Source: Sinobacterium norvegicum (lineage in GTDB: Bacteria; Pseudomonadota; Gammaproteobacteria; Pseudomonadales; Sinobacteriaceae). From it: a stretch of DNA of 64,000 nt. The first letter of the stretch is position 1. The number at the start of each line of letters is the position of its first letter. The notes beneath the pieces are model-generated. The model searched no databases and was not told where the DNA came from. It saw nothing but the letters and a program-made list of their open reading frames with translations. Where the stretch lies: assembly GCF_923077115.1 (NCBI RefSeq), contig NZ_CAKLPX010000001.1:1178001-1242000 (forward strand). Reading direction: 5' to 3'. The translations under genes and the position numbers were made by a program. Positions 9,360-17,241 of the stretch are shown here, one piece after another.

Positions 9360-11453
9360 ATGGCAGATTTATCGAAATACAGAAATATTGGTATCTTCGC
9401 CCACGTTGATGCCGGTAAGACGACAACAACTGAGCGAATCCTGAAACTTACCGGTAAAATTCACAAGACCGGTGAAGTACATGACGGTGAATCTACCACC
9501 GACTTCATGGAACAGGAAGCTGAGCGAGGCATTACTATCCAGTCAGCAGCGACTACCTGTTTCTGGAAAGATCACCGCATGAACATCATCGATACTCCAG
9601 GCCACGTTGACTTCACCGTTGAAGTTTATCGCTCGCTTAAAGTATTGGATGGCGGCGTCGGTGTATTCTGTGGTTCAGGCGGTGTTGAGCCTCAGTCAGA
9701 GACTAACTGGCGCTACGCGAACGACTCAGAAGTCGCTCGTATTATCTTCGTTAACAAGCTAGACCGCATGGGTGCAGACTTCCTACGCGTTGTTGGCCAG
9801 GTAGAGAAAGTATTGGGTGCAAACCCAATGGTTATGACTCTGCCTATCGGTATCGAAGAAGACTTTAAAGGCCTTGTAGACATTCTATCTCGCACAGCCT
9901 ACGTGTGGGATGACTCAGGTCAGCCTGAAAACTTCGAAACCATCGACATTCCAGCCGACATGGTTGACCAAGTCGAAGAGTATCGTGAGAAGCTGATCGA
10001 AATGGCCGTTGAACAAGACGACGACCTAATGATGATGTACATGGACGGCGAAGAGCCCTCCATGGAAGACATCAAGCGCTGTATCCGTAAGGGTACCCGC
10101 ACCATGGACTTCTTCCCGACTTACTGTGGCTCTGCGTTCAAGAACAAAGGTGTACAGCTGATTCTTGATGCTGTTATCGACTATCTTCCGTCGCCAACTG
10201 AGGTTGACCCTCAGCCATTAACCGACGAAGAAGGCACACCAAACGGTGAGGTTGCATTGGTTACACCAGACGCACCCTTCCGCGCACTGGCGTTTAAGAT
10301 CATGGATGACCGTTTCGGCGCCCTGACCTTTATCCGTATATACTCTGGCGTACTGAACAAGGGTGACACCATCCTTAACTCGTTCACCGGTAAGACTGAG
10401 CGTATTGGCCGTATGGTTGAGATGCACGCCGATGAACGTACCGAATTGAGCAGCGCTCAGGCCGGCGACATCATCGCCATCGTTGGCATGAAGAATGTAC
10501 AGACTGGTCACACACTGTGTGATCCTAAGCACGAATGTACACTTGAGCCTATGGTCTTCCCTGAGCCAGTCATCTCTATCTCTGTCACGCCTAAAGACAA
10601 AACTGGCATCGACAAGATGGGTATTGCCATCGGTAAGATGGTTGCAGAAGATCCTACTTTCTTGGTTCACACCGACGAAGAGTCTGGTCAAACCATCCTA
10701 CGCGGCATGGGTGAACTTCACCTAGACATCAAGGTTGATATCTTGAAGCGTACTTACGGCGTTGATCTAGAAGTTGGCGAGCCAATGGTTGCCTACCGCG
10801 AGACCATCACCCAAGAAGTTGACGACAGCTACACTCACAAGAAGCAGTCTGGTGGTTCTGGTCAGTACGGTAAGATCGACTATATCATCAAGCCCGGCGA
10901 GCCAGGCACTGGCTTCACTTTCAGCTCTAAGGTTGTTGGTGGTAACGTACCGAAGGAATTCTTCCCAGCTGTTGAGAAGGGTTTCAATAGCATGATGGAC
11001 ACTGGTCCTCTTGCTGGCTTCCCAGTACTCGATGTTGAAGTCGTACTTTACGATGGTGGCATGCACGCGGTTGACTCCTCGGCTATCGCTTTCGAAATCG
11101 CTGCTAAAGGCGCTTTCCGTCAGTCTATGCCTAAGGCCGGTCCTCAGTTGATCGAACCTATCATGGCTGTTGACGTGTTCACACCTGATGACAACGTGGG
11201 TGATGTTATCGGCGACCTTAACCGTCGTCGCGGCATGATCAAAGACCAAGAAGCGGGTGTTTCTGGCGTTCGTATCAAGGCAGACGTTCCACTATCGGAA
11301 ATGTTTGGCTACATCGGACACCTACGTACCATCACTTCAGGCCGTGGTCAGTTCTCTATGGAGTTCTCACACTACAGCTCTTGCCCTCAAAACGTAGCTG
11401 AAAAAGTTATCGCTGAAGAGAAAGAGCGTCAGGAAGCTAAGAACAAGAAGTAA
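9360..11453 (+). CDS. fusA2: Translation elongation factor G, second paralogue type
   Basis: 697-residue translational GTPase. The G domain has the P-loop AHVDAGKT, switch I RGITI, DTPGH and NKLD motifs, and domains II-V follow with the C-terminal [11 protein letters not shown] signature. The protein closely follows the EF-G 2 of Vibrio and related bacteria (opening [20 protein letters not shown]), rather than the str-operon EF-G. No rpsL, rpsG or tufA neighbours are present, as expected for the paralogue. In other bacteria with two EF-Gs one copy is specialised, for example in ribosome recycling; the role here is inferred only. Codon use is that of a well expressed gene (GGT, CGT, AAG), unlike several neighbours. 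Confidence 0.9.
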   Translation: MADLSKYRNIGIFAHVDAGKTTTTERILKLTGKIHKTGEVHDGESTTDFMEQEAERGITIQSAATTCFWKDHRMNIIDTPGHVDFTVEVYRSLKVLDGGVGVFCGSGGVEPQSETNWRYANDSEVARIIFVNKLDRMGADFLRVVGQVEKVLGANPMVMTLPIGIEEDFKGLVDILSRTAYVWDDSGQPENFETIDIPADMVDQVEEYREKLIEMAVEQDDDLMMMYMDGEEPSMEDIKRCIRKGTRTMDFFPTYCGSAFKNKGVQLILDAVIDYLPSPTEVDPQPLTDEEGTPNGEVALVTPDAPFRALAFKIMDDRFGALTFIRIYSGVLNKGDTILNSFTGKTERIGRMVEMHADERTELSSAQAGDIIAIVGMKNVQTGHTLCDPKHECTLEPMVFPEPVISISVTPKDKTGIDKMGIAIGKMVAEDPTFLVHTDEESGQTILRGMGELHLDIKVDILKRTYGVDLEVGEPMVAYRETITQEVDDSYTHKKQSGGSGQYGKIDYIIKPGEPGTGFTFSSKVVGGNVPKEFFPAVEKGFNSMMDTGPLAGFPVLDVEVVLYDGGMHAVDSSAIAFEIAAKGAFRQSMPKAGPQLIEPIMAVDVFTPDDNVGDVIGDLNRRRGMIKDQEAGVSGVRIKADVPLSEMFGYIGHLRTITSGRGQFSMEFSHYSSCPQNVAEKVIAEEKERQEAKNKK

Positions 11454-11470
11454 CTCTCTGCTCCCTCGAC

Positions 11471-11505
11471 AAAAAAGCCCGAGCCTAAACCCTCGGGCTT
11501 TTTTG
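11471..11505 (+). terminator. Intrinsic terminator after fusA2
   Basis: AAGCCCGAG and CTCGGGCTT arms around a short loop, followed by a T tract and preceded by an A tract, so it may work in both directions. Confidence 0.88.
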
Positions 11506-11607
11506 TGGCCGTCAGAAAGCAAAAAAAATCGACAAAAGCCCCGCGACAACGCCCATCACAGCTGGGCTATGGTAGTATTTAGCCATTGCAAATAATTAGG
11601 TTTACCG

Positions 11608-12657
11608 ATGAAGTCCACCGACGATGTACGTATCAACGAATTAAAAGAATTAATCTCACCTGAACAGCTGATCGAACAACTACCGGTCAGCGAACCAGCC
11701 GGCAGCGTAGTCAATCAGGCCCGCAATACCATTCACAATATTTTGCACGGCAAGGATGATCGCCTGCTAGCCATTGTTGGCCCCTGCTCTATTCATGACC
11801 CTGGCGCCGCAATCGAATACGGCAAGCAGCTCAAAGCCCTGCATGATGAGTTGATTGACGACGTCTTCATTGTGATGCGCGTCTACTTTGAAAAGCCCCG
11901 TACCACTGTCGGCTGGAAAGGCCTGATCAACGATCCCGATTTAGACGACAGCTTCCAAATCAATAAAGGTCTGCAGATTGCCCGCAAGTTATTACTCGAC
12001 TTAGGTAATATGGGCTTGGCCGCCGGCAGCGAATACCTCGATTTAATCAGTCCACAGTATATTGCCGACTTGATTTCCTGGGGCGCCATCGGTGCTCGTA
12101 CCACCGAGAGCCAAACACACCGCGAACTAGCCTCTGGTCTATCCTGCCCCGTCGGCTTCAAAAACGCCACCGATGGCGATATTCAGGTTGCCATCGATGC
12201 CATTAACTCAGCCTCACAACCACACAATTTTTTGTCGGTAACCAAGGGCGGCCGCTCAGCCATTTTTAACACCACCGGCAATGAAGACTGCCACGTCATC
12301 CTACGCGGTGGCAAACACCCTAACTACGACATGTTCTCAGTCGACGACACCTCTTCGATGCTGACCAAATCCGGCCTGGCACCACGCATTATGATCGACG
12401 CCAGCCATGCCAATAGTCGCAAAATACCTGCTCGCCAGATCGATGTCAGCAACGATATCGCCAATCAGGTAGCCAAAGGCAACGACGCAATCTTTGGCGT
12501 CATGATCGAGAGCAATATTGTTGAAGGCCGCCAAAACGTCGTTGATGGACAACCACTTACCTATGGCCAATCCATTACCGACCCCTGCATCAACATCGAT
12601 GATACCGCCGCGGCGCTGCGCAACCTCGCCCAGGCTGTGCAGGAACGTCGCGGCTGA
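11608..12657 (+). CDS. 3-deoxy-D-arabino-heptulosonate 7-phosphate (DAHP) synthase, class I
   Basis: First step of the shikimate pathway: condenses phosphoenolpyruvate and erythrose 4-phosphate. 349 residues, the length of AroG/AroF/AroH. Family features seen: IVGPCSIHD with the metal-binding cysteine, the VGWKGLINDP loop, GARTTESQTHRELASGLS, VTKGG, LRGG and the metal-site DASHANSRK. Which of the three E. coli isozymes it corresponds to (and therefore which amino acid inhibits it) cannot be settled by eye. It is a single-gene unit bounded by terminators on both sides. Confidence 0.94.
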   Translation: MKSTDDVRINELKELISPEQLIEQLPVSEPAGSVVNQARNTIHNILHGKDDRLLAIVGPCSIHDPGAAIEYGKQLKALHDELIDDVFIVMRVYFEKPRTTVGWKGLINDPDLDDSFQINKGLQIARKLLLDLGNMGLAAGSEYLDLISPQYIADLISWGAIGARTTESQTHRELASGLSCPVGFKNATDGDIQVAIDAINSASQPHNFLSVTKGGRSAIFNTTGNEDCHVILRGGKHPNYDMFSVDDTSSMLTKSGLAPRIMIDASHANSRKIPARQIDVSNDIANQVAKGNDAIFGVMIESNIVEGRQNVVDGQPLTYGQSITDPCINIDDTAAALRNLAQAVQERRG

Positions 12658-12680
12658 TACCGCATAGCATTCGATCAATC

Positions 12681-12705
12681 AAAAGGCGCTTAGGCGCCTT
12701 TTTTG
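12681..12705 (+). terminator. Intrinsic terminator after DAHP synthase
   Basis: AAGGCGC / GCGCCTT arms with a four-base loop, followed by T residues. Confidence 0.88.
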
Positions 12706-12790
12706 TCGGCAGCTATTTCAATGGCCATGCTTGACTTATTAATACTAAGGTATTAACTTGTAAGCACCCCAGCCACAATAAGACAGCACT

Positions 12791-13921
12791 ATGGACCAGT
12801 CAACCACCAACAATCTCATCAATCGCCTGATTGATGCCATCGAAATCGGTGACTCGGAACAGGGAGACTCCTCCCCTCTGATCGACAGCAGTATCTTTGT
12901 GGATAACGCTGTCTTCAACGCAGAAAAACAGCATTTCTTTCATAACACGCCGCAGGTTGTCGGCTTCGCTTCAGAAGTGAGCAAGCCGGGCAGCTATTTT
13001 ACCACCGACGTGCTTGGCATTCCCATCGTCATTACCCGCGATGAAGACCATCAACTGCACGCTTTCATCAATGCCTGCGCCCACCGCGGCGCCAAGGTCG
13101 CCAACGGCAGCGGAGAGCGCAAACGCCTGACCTGCTCGTTCCACGGCTGGACTTACGATTTAAACGGGCAACTCTACGGCCGACCTAAAAAGCAGTGCTT
13201 CGACCAAGCTGGACCTGAGTGCAACCTCTCTAAGTTGCCTGTCAGCGATAAATACGGTGTGCTGGTTGTTGGCCCCCATCGGGGCATCAGCCAACCACAG
13301 GTCGACCAAGCGCTCGATGACATTGGCGATCAACTCGTTGGTTTTGAGCTACAACACAGCCAACCGCTCGACTGTCGCCGCATCGACGTCAAAGCCAATT
13401 GGAAACTGATCGCAGGACTCAGCCACGAGAGCTATCACTTCAACATACTGCATCGCAACTCTGTCGGTCAGCTGCTCGACCCCAATTCTGTCTTCGACAC
13501 CTTCAAGCGTCATAGCCGTTGGGCCTATGCCGTCAAAGGCATCGAAAACCTCAAAAAACAACCCGAACAGCAATGGCCACGCTTTCTGCTTGGCGGCTGT
13601 AACCATACCCTTTTCCCTGGCACACTCTTAATCACCAATCAGAGCGACGCCCAGATGATTAGGCTGGAGCCAGGCAATAAGCCCAATGAGTCAATTATCT
13701 ATTTCTCAGGGATATTCCGCGATACTAACAAGAGAGAGGATTCTCAGTCAGCCTTCGATTTCGGCTTCGATGTATTTACCACGGAAGATCTGCCCGCCGC
13801 CGAAGAATGCCAGCGCGGCTTCGAGGCCGGCATGCCAACCATGATTATCGGTAAAAACGAACCGGTCATGGCCTTTTGGCACCAACTTTGGCAGCAAGAG
13901 CTGGCAAAGGTGGCTACTTAA
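12791..13921 (+). CDS. Rieske non-heme iron oxygenase, alpha-subunit type
   Basis: 376 residues. The N-terminal Rieske [2Fe-2S] domain has C96-x-H98 (CAHRG) and C115-x2-H118 (CSFHGW). The C-terminal catalytic domain has the facial-triad segment E213-x2-H216-x4-H221 (HESYHFNILH). An acidic residue at the first position relays electrons from the Rieske centre; glutamate instead of the commoner aspartate recalls carnitine oxygenase-type enzymes. No reductase, ferredoxin or beta subunit gene is adjacent, so redox partners must be encoded elsewhere. Substrate unknown; aromatic and quaternary ammonium compounds are both possible. Its stop overlaps the convergent downstream gene by 8 bases. Confidence 0.88.
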   Translation: MDQSTTNNLINRLIDAIEIGDSEQGDSSPLIDSSIFVDNAVFNAEKQHFFHNTPQVVGFASEVSKPGSYFTTDVLGIPIVITRDEDHQLHAFINACAHRGAKVANGSGERKRLTCSFHGWTYDLNGQLYGRPKKQCFDQAGPECNLSKLPVSDKYGVLVVGPHRGISQPQVDQALDDIGDQLVGFELQHSQPLDCRRIDVKANWKLIAGLSHESYHFNILHRNSVGQLLDPNSVFDTFKRHSRWAYAVKGIENLKKQPEQQWPRFLLGGCNHTLFPGTLLITNQSDAQMIRLEPGNKPNESIIYFSGIFRDTNKREDSQSAFDFGFDVFTTEDLPAAEECQRGFEAGMPTMIIGKNEPVMAFWHQLWQQELAKVAT

Positions 13922-14330
13922 GTTTCTTCAACAGCTGCTTTACTTCTCGCTGCAACTCACTGTCACCGGTTTGAGCAGCAGCGACATCGGCAGCCTGCAG
14001 CTTCGGCAGCGCCAGCTCCGGCTGGCCCTGCTCAATACTCAGCACTGCCGAGGCGTAGTTGATCGAGGCGATGAAATCTTGATTCTCGATGGCCTCAGCA
14101 AAATCGAGGGCTTTTTGATAGTACTGCTGAGCCAACTCCGCATCCTCAGTAAAATCAGCCAGCGTCTCCCACTGTACCGGATGGTCTTTACGCTCTACGC
14201 CCTCATGCTCCAGGCAAAGCTGCTTCAGCTCATCGTAACAAAGGTCAAAGGTCTTTTGGTTGGATTTCGCAACAGCCTCAACCATGGTCTCAGCCAGAGT
14301 GTGTACCCGCTTATACAGTTTGGTATTCAT
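13914..14330 (-). CDS. TPR-like helical protein of unknown function
   Basis: 138 residues, almost entirely predicted helix, acidic and soluble. Segments such as AELAQQYYQKALDFAEAIENQDF and QPELALPKLQAADVAAAQTG have the alanine/tyrosine spacing of tetratricopeptide repeats, so a small protein-binding scaffold is likely. No catalytic motif or signal peptide. It ends inside the end of the Rieske gene and is followed on the same strand, about 90 bases away, by nothing co-transcribed. Confidence 0.6.
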   Translation of the reverse strand: MNTKLYKRVHTLAETMVEAVAKSNQKTFDLCYDELKQLCLEHEGVERKDHPVQWETLADFTEDAELAQQYYQKALDFAEAIENQDFIASINYASAVLSIEQGQPELALPKLQAADVAAAQTGDSELQREVKQLLKKLK

Positions 14331-14418
14331 TATGTCACTCCACAGAATAGAGCGAGAGTATAAACCATTGGCAGCAAAATCAGCAGCGGGTTAATGCCTG
14401 AAAAGAAATAAAGTAGGC

Positions 14419-15219
14419 CTAGATAATACCTTGCTTTAACGCCTTTACAATGGCGTGCGTTCTGCTCTGAGTGTCGAGCTTATGGAAAATATTATTGAAG
14501 TGAAACTTCACCGTTCTCTCTGAGATTGAGCAAATCATCGCGATATCCCAGGTTGACTTACCCTCGGCGGCCCAAGACAGCACCTCCAACTCACGTGCGG
14601 TTAATACTGCCCGCTCACACACAGACTTCGACAATGAGTTAACCACACTTGAGCCAATCAACTCTAACACCGCCAAGTGTTCACGGTTAAGTTCGCGGCC
14701 AGACACCGACAGAACGTGCAAATCGTTGCAAACACCGCGACGCTCAAAATGACCAATACTGGCACCTTTGCTAAGACCAGCACCCTCTGCAACCGCCATA
14801 TAATGCCGTTGACGCTCGCTGAGATCCAATGACCGGCATAGCACAGGCCAATTAAACGCTTTTCTACCCTGGGCGGAATAAGCTATCACCGGATCAACCT
14901 CATGATAGTCATTCTCTTCATACTGCTTTGACCACTCGGAGTTTACACCGCTGCTGACAAAGTCTTTGGTAACATAATTTTCAATCTTGCGTTCACTACC
15001 CGCATCACAACGCAACTTAAGCAGGGCAACACCTTCGATATCTAACAGGTTTTGCAAGTCTGAGGTCGCAGTAATAACATCATCAAAGGAATCGGCGCCG
15101 TTGAACGACTGAAACACATCGACGACCGTCGTCAGCTGTAATGCGCTATTAAAAGAACTCATAATCAATAAATCCATTTGAAGCTGTATATGAGCACAAC
15201 GGCATCGGCCCACTAGCAT
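14419..15219 (-). CDS. LuxR-type autoinducer-binding regulator, apparent solo
   Basis: 266 residues. The N-terminal domain has the LuxR autoinducer-binding pattern: WSKQYEENDYHEVDP (conserved W, Y, D, P of the acyl-homoserine lactone pocket), a FNWP tryptophan and the GLSKGASIGHF glycine region. The C-terminal HTH is LTARELEVLSWAAEGKSTWDIAMICSISERTVKFHFNNI. No luxI-type synthase is present anywhere in the window, so this is a solo or works with a distant synthase. Start: the first codon has an AGGAT site 4-5 bases upstream; internal ATGs at 15177 and 15162 are possible. It faces the Phc-like operon across 450 bases containing a lux-box-like palindrome. Confidence 0.88.
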   Translation of the reverse strand: MLVGRCRCAHIQLQMDLLIMSSFNSALQLTTVVDVFQSFNGADSFDDVITATSDLQNLLDIEGVALLKLRCDAGSERKIENYVTKDFVSSGVNSEWSKQYEENDYHEVDPVIAYSAQGRKAFNWPVLCRSLDLSERQRHYMAVAEGAGLSKGASIGHFERRGVCNDLHVLSVSGRELNREHLAVLELIGSSVVNSLSKSVCERAVLTARELEVLSWAAEGKSTWDIAMICSISERTVKFHFNNIFHKLDTQSRTHAIVKALKQGII

Positions 15220-15669
15220 TTTTATCCTAATCGAAACATCAACGGTAAATCTTCACTGTTAGAGTGATCTACCCAGTACTAGCAAACAAAGTCTATAGCT
15301 TAACAAAATAATAGCAACGCTCTATATAGTTCATCTGTCAAAATTAATACTTGGTAGTGATATTTTTTTAATTACAGCATTAAACTTGTTAAAAACACCG
15401 ACAAAAATGTGAGACCCGGCACAAAAAAGGCTTAATTTATTCCTGCTACCTGCCAGAAAGTGCAGGTAACCTGACGCCCGACACAAGATAGTATTTTGCT
15501 AGTAATCGAGATATAAAGCTGACTCATTGGGCTTATATGCCAGACATCACATAAAACGCCTGTTAGACTAACTCCTTAATTTAGCTATGTCGCTAACGCA
15601 CCACATTCAGTGTCGATGAAAACAACAGGCTTAATTACCATTCACCGCCTTATTAAACAGAAAAATTAC
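15220..15669. other. Divergent regulatory region between luxR solo and the Phc-like operon
   Basis: 450 bases without a gene, A+T-rich. It contains the 20-bp lux-box-like palindrome at 15448-15467 and a TAGTAT -10 candidate at 15489-15494. That places the palindrome centre about 43 bases before the implied start site, the usual position for LuxR-activated promoters. A GTG at 15610 would extend the response regulator frame but is not supported by the family start. No small RNA or terminator is recognised. Confidence 0.5.
15448..15467. promoter_or_regulatory. lux-box-like 20-bp palindrome
   Basis: ACCTGC-N8-GCAGGT: two perfect 6-base arms in a 20-bp element, the same length and outer bases as the Vibrio lux box and Pseudomonas las boxes (ACCTG...CAGGT). 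It lies between the LuxR-type regulator and the operon with the candidate signal synthase. The symmetry is seen; recognition by the neighbouring regulator is inferred. Confidence 0.65.
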
Positions 15670-16302
15670 ATGAAAATCCTATACGTTGACGACGAGCCCA
15701 AGGAATTAAAATATTTTAAGCGTGCACTTAATCACAGTTTTGACATTGTCCTCGCTGACAGTGTGGATGAGGGGATTCTTCTTTTAGACCAACCTGACAG
15801 TAACATTTCAGTGGTTATCACCGACCAAAGAATGCCCAACAAGCTAGGCACTGAGCTATTAAGCTATGCCCAACAGAACCATCCCAGTATAACCAGAATG
15901 CTGACTACAGCCTATTGCGATATTGAAAGCGCCATATCAGCCATCAATGATGTTGAAGTTTTTCGCTACATACCCAAGCCCTGGGATATAGAAAGCCTGG
16001 GCAAAGAGCTTGAACTGGCTGTCGAAAAAAATTATGCCACCAGCCAAGTCAAAACTGACTTTGAAAGTCAGATTATGGCTGAGGCTAATGAAGACTGCCA
16101 ACAATGGTTGGAGTATGCCGAGAGAGCCTACGCTGATGAAAAAGTATATCGACATGGAATAGAAGCGTTCGCCAGCAAGTATTACCTGCGAGTAAGGGAA
16201 CAATACGACGACAATGAAACAAGAAGAATCTGCCAAAAGATAGACCTCCTCATCGATGAGATATTTCTAGACGAAAGCATTACAGGACGCTTTGGGCATT
16301 AG
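15670..16302 (+). CDS. PhcQ-like response regulator
   Basis: Receiver domain at residues 1-120 starting MKILYVDDEP, phosphoacceptor D52 in VITDQRMP, conserved LTTAY threonine and RYIPKPWD lysine. The wording of these motifs (DDEPKELKYFKRAL, SVDEGI, RYIPKPWD) fits the receiver type found in PhcQ of Ralstonia-like phc loci. After the receiver, about 90 residues of charged helix replace a DNA-binding output domain, so it probably acts by protein contact. The start at 15670 is chosen because receivers begin directly at this strand; its ribosome-binding site is poor. It is the first gene of a three-gene operon, 3 bases before the methyltransferase. Confidence 0.75.
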   Translation: MKILYVDDEPKELKYFKRALNHSFDIVLADSVDEGILLLDQPDSNISVVITDQRMPNKLGTELLSYAQQNHPSITRMLTTAYCDIESAISAINDVEVFRYIPKPWDIESLGKELELAVEKNYATSQVKTDFESQIMAEANEDCQQWLEYAERAYADEKVYRHGIEAFASKYYLRVREQYDDNETRRICQKIDLLIDEIFLDESITGRFGH

Positions 16303-16305
16303 ACG

Positions 16306-17241
16306 ATGACAAACCTTGAGAAGATATTCGCATATCTAGTTCGATCAAAGACACAGCTAAATAGTATTTCAAAAGCAGAATTTTCAACAAAAAGCAAAGA
16401 GAGCTTATATTTTTTAAAAAAATTAAAAGAATTGTTTGACGATTATGAAAGCGAATCATCAAAGAAAAACAATAAAACCCATGAGAGCAGTAGTGAATTA
16501 ACTGAAATACTTAGCGAATCTACTTTTTTTGAACGTTCTCTTAAAAAACCACTGGGGTACCCTGGCGACTACCTCATGGTGAAAATGATTTTTGACAATG
16601 AAATATCTGAAAAAAGCAACTTTGCCACACTGCTAAACAAGTTCTTTTTATCCAGCGACACCGCAGAAGGACATAGAAATAGAATAAAAATCATTCAGAA
16701 TATAATTTTCAACACAATATCTGGTGCAAAATCTGATATAAGAATACTGAGTATTGGCTGCGGCCCTGCTATTGAAATTTTCACCGCATTAGAGTTGTTG
16801 ACGCCAAATAAAACGGTGACTATTGATCTTGTAGATTCAAACCAAGAAACAATCGATTACCTCGACACTGTCATCAGCAGTCTCGACGCCAAAAATGCCA
16901 TAATCAACACGCACAGAAAATCCGCAAACAATATAATTCGAGGGAATTTCTCCAACAATGGTTACGATTTATGCTATTGCGCAGGGTTACTCGACTATCT
17001 TGATGACAGAACCTCTCAGCTATTATTAAAGTCCCTCGAAGGAAAAGCAAAAAAGGGAGGGAAGGTTATTGCCACCAACGTCTCCAAGGCCAACCCAATT
17101 TACTATCTGATGAGAAACATTGCAGACTGGGACCTGATACAAAGAAACAAGAACCACCTGCAAAACCTGACATCAAAGCATTCGACTGTATATTCTGACA
17201 GCACCCAAACAAATTCCTTTATAGAAATACACAATGAGTAG
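16306..17241 (+). CDS. SAM-dependent methyltransferase, PhcB-like candidate signal synthase
   Basis: 311 residues. An N-terminal helical part leads to GYPGDYLM (84-91) and the EGHRNR segment, followed by a class I methyltransferase fold with the SAM-binding loop LSIGCGPAIEI (148-158), the acidic DLVDSN end of strand 2, and LCYCAGLLDYL. The GYPGDY plus EGHRNR architecture is that of the family containing PhcB, which makes 3-hydroxy fatty acid methyl esters used as quorum-sensing signals in Ralstonia. The call rests on this pattern plus neighbours: PhcQ-like regulator upstream and a PhcS/PhcR-like kinase downstream, with an 8-base overlap that implies coupled translation. An unrelated small-molecule methyltransferase remains possible. 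A+T-rich compared with flanking core genes. Confidence 0.65.
   Translation: MTNLEKIFAYLVRSKTQLNSISKAEFSTKSKESLYFLKKLKELFDDYESESSKKNNKTHESSSELTEILSESTFFERSLKKPLGYPGDYLMVKMIFDNEISEKSNFATLLNKFFLSSDTAEGHRNRIKIIQNIIFNTISGAKSDIRILSIGCGPAIEIFTALELLTPNKTVTIDLVDSNQETIDYLDTVISSLDAKNAIINTHRKSANNIIRGNFSNNGYDLCYCAGLLDYLDDRTSQLLLKSLEGKAKKGGKVIATNVSKANPIYYLMRNIADWDLIQRNKNHLQNLTSKHSTVYSDSTQTNSFIEIHNE

Noticed and set aside
15220-15669. A hidden luxI-type synthase next to the LuxR solo
   Set aside because: No frame of suitable length on either strand and no acyl-HSL synthase motif.
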